Shown in pieces: positions 63,818-64,000 of a stretch of DNA of 64,000 nucleotides; the first letter of the stretch is position 1, and every line of letters starts with the position of its first letter. The notes below the pieces were generated by a model. It saw nothing but the letters and a program-made list of their open reading frames with translations. It did not search any database and was not told the DNA's origin. Origin of the DNA: Rhizobium sp. FKL33. GTDB taxonomy: Bacteria; Pseudomonadota; Alphaproteobacteria; Rhizobiales; Rhizobiaceae. The position numbers were made by a program, and so were the translations under genes. The stretch spans positions 1-64,000 of the forward strand of contig NZ_STFX01000024.1 of NCBI RefSeq assembly GCF_005222915.1, read 5' to 3'.

Positions 63818-64000
63818 ACTGAGCCGGCCCATCTGTCGGGGCCGGCGAAGCGAGGCCTGATTAGCAAAGCGCAGGCCGCGCCGCAATCGGGTCCAGCGGA
63901 TTTTTTCGGGGAGTTTTCCGGGGCGACGCGTGGCGAGGTTTGGAGGGCGCGCGCGGATTTCTCAGCTTTTTGCGGAACGAAGCGGCGTCTGGCGACTTCT

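Overview
The window is a GC-rich bacterial chromosome segment, most likely from an alphaproteobacterium of the order Hyphomicrobiales (Rhizobiales). The reasons are the C-P lyase operon layout with a FosX-type gene and a hexapeptide acetyltransferase inside it, an Agrobacterium-PhrB-like FeS photolyase followed by a DUF2256 gene, the DUF6074-, DUF393- and DUF4166-type small genes, a Zur/AztABC locus, and dispersed palindromic repeats. The genus cannot be decided from the sequence alone.

Layout. 1-2,045: a small accessory patch with a broken hicB-like gene, a hypothetical gene, and a PIN-domain toxin-antitoxin pair lying between two copies of the 3' end of an L-asparaginase gene. 2,045-8,840: asparaginase, a DUF3750 protein, a DUF4160/DUF2442-HTH pair, a membrane class III cyclase-like protein, an SDR, a 264-bp MITE-like element, small membrane proteins and a di-heme cytochrome c peroxidase. 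8,963-14,608: a complete dipeptide/oligopeptide ABC transporter (dppABCDF order on the minus strand). 14,899-18,129: a lipoprotein, then a coupled set of SDR, FeS-BCP photolyase and DUF2256. 18,196-19,002: a ParDE-type module whose toxin gene runs into a second 270-bp MITE-like element with perfect 33-bp ends. 19,135-21,969: a LysR regulator divergent from a FAD oxidoreductase.

22,136-35,480 is the largest unit, a phosphonate (C-P lyase) locus: phnF is divergent from phnG-H-I-fosX-like-J-K-L-acetyltransferase, followed by a Pho box and phnC-D-E1-E2-M-N. A PhnF-type operator precedes phnG. Palindromic repeats interrupt the locus between phnJ and phnK and between phnD and phnE1.

35,511-45,316: a HigBA-type module with a perfect 18-bp palindrome, a DUF393/DUF4166 pair, two divergent RTX-type proteins (one built from 81-residue tandem repeats), a zinc ABC transporter (aztA-B-C) headed by a 41-codon membrane ORF and a Zur-like palindrome, and a sulfotransferase-like gene. 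45,452-50,166: a YhaN-like ATPase and a YhaO/SbcD-like nuclease. 50,769-52,792: a sulfide-detoxification set (TauE/SafE, TIGR01244-type, MBL hydrolase), then an MFS transporter remnant. 53,297-55,087: a low-GC two-domain glycan enzyme. 55,261-57,095: a DeoR regulator and a D-lactate dehydrogenase-like gene.

57,591-57,971: a two-hairpin guanidine-II (mini-ykkC) riboswitch directly before sugE/gdx. 57,976-63,487: a response regulator, an alpha/beta hydrolase, a DUF6074 gene, a LysR regulator divergent from a three-gene operon (AhpD-like, PNPOx-like, NTF2-like), and small secreted or membrane proteins. 63,743-63,817: tRNA-Gln(UUG). No rRNA, CRISPR array, integrase or transposase gene was seen.
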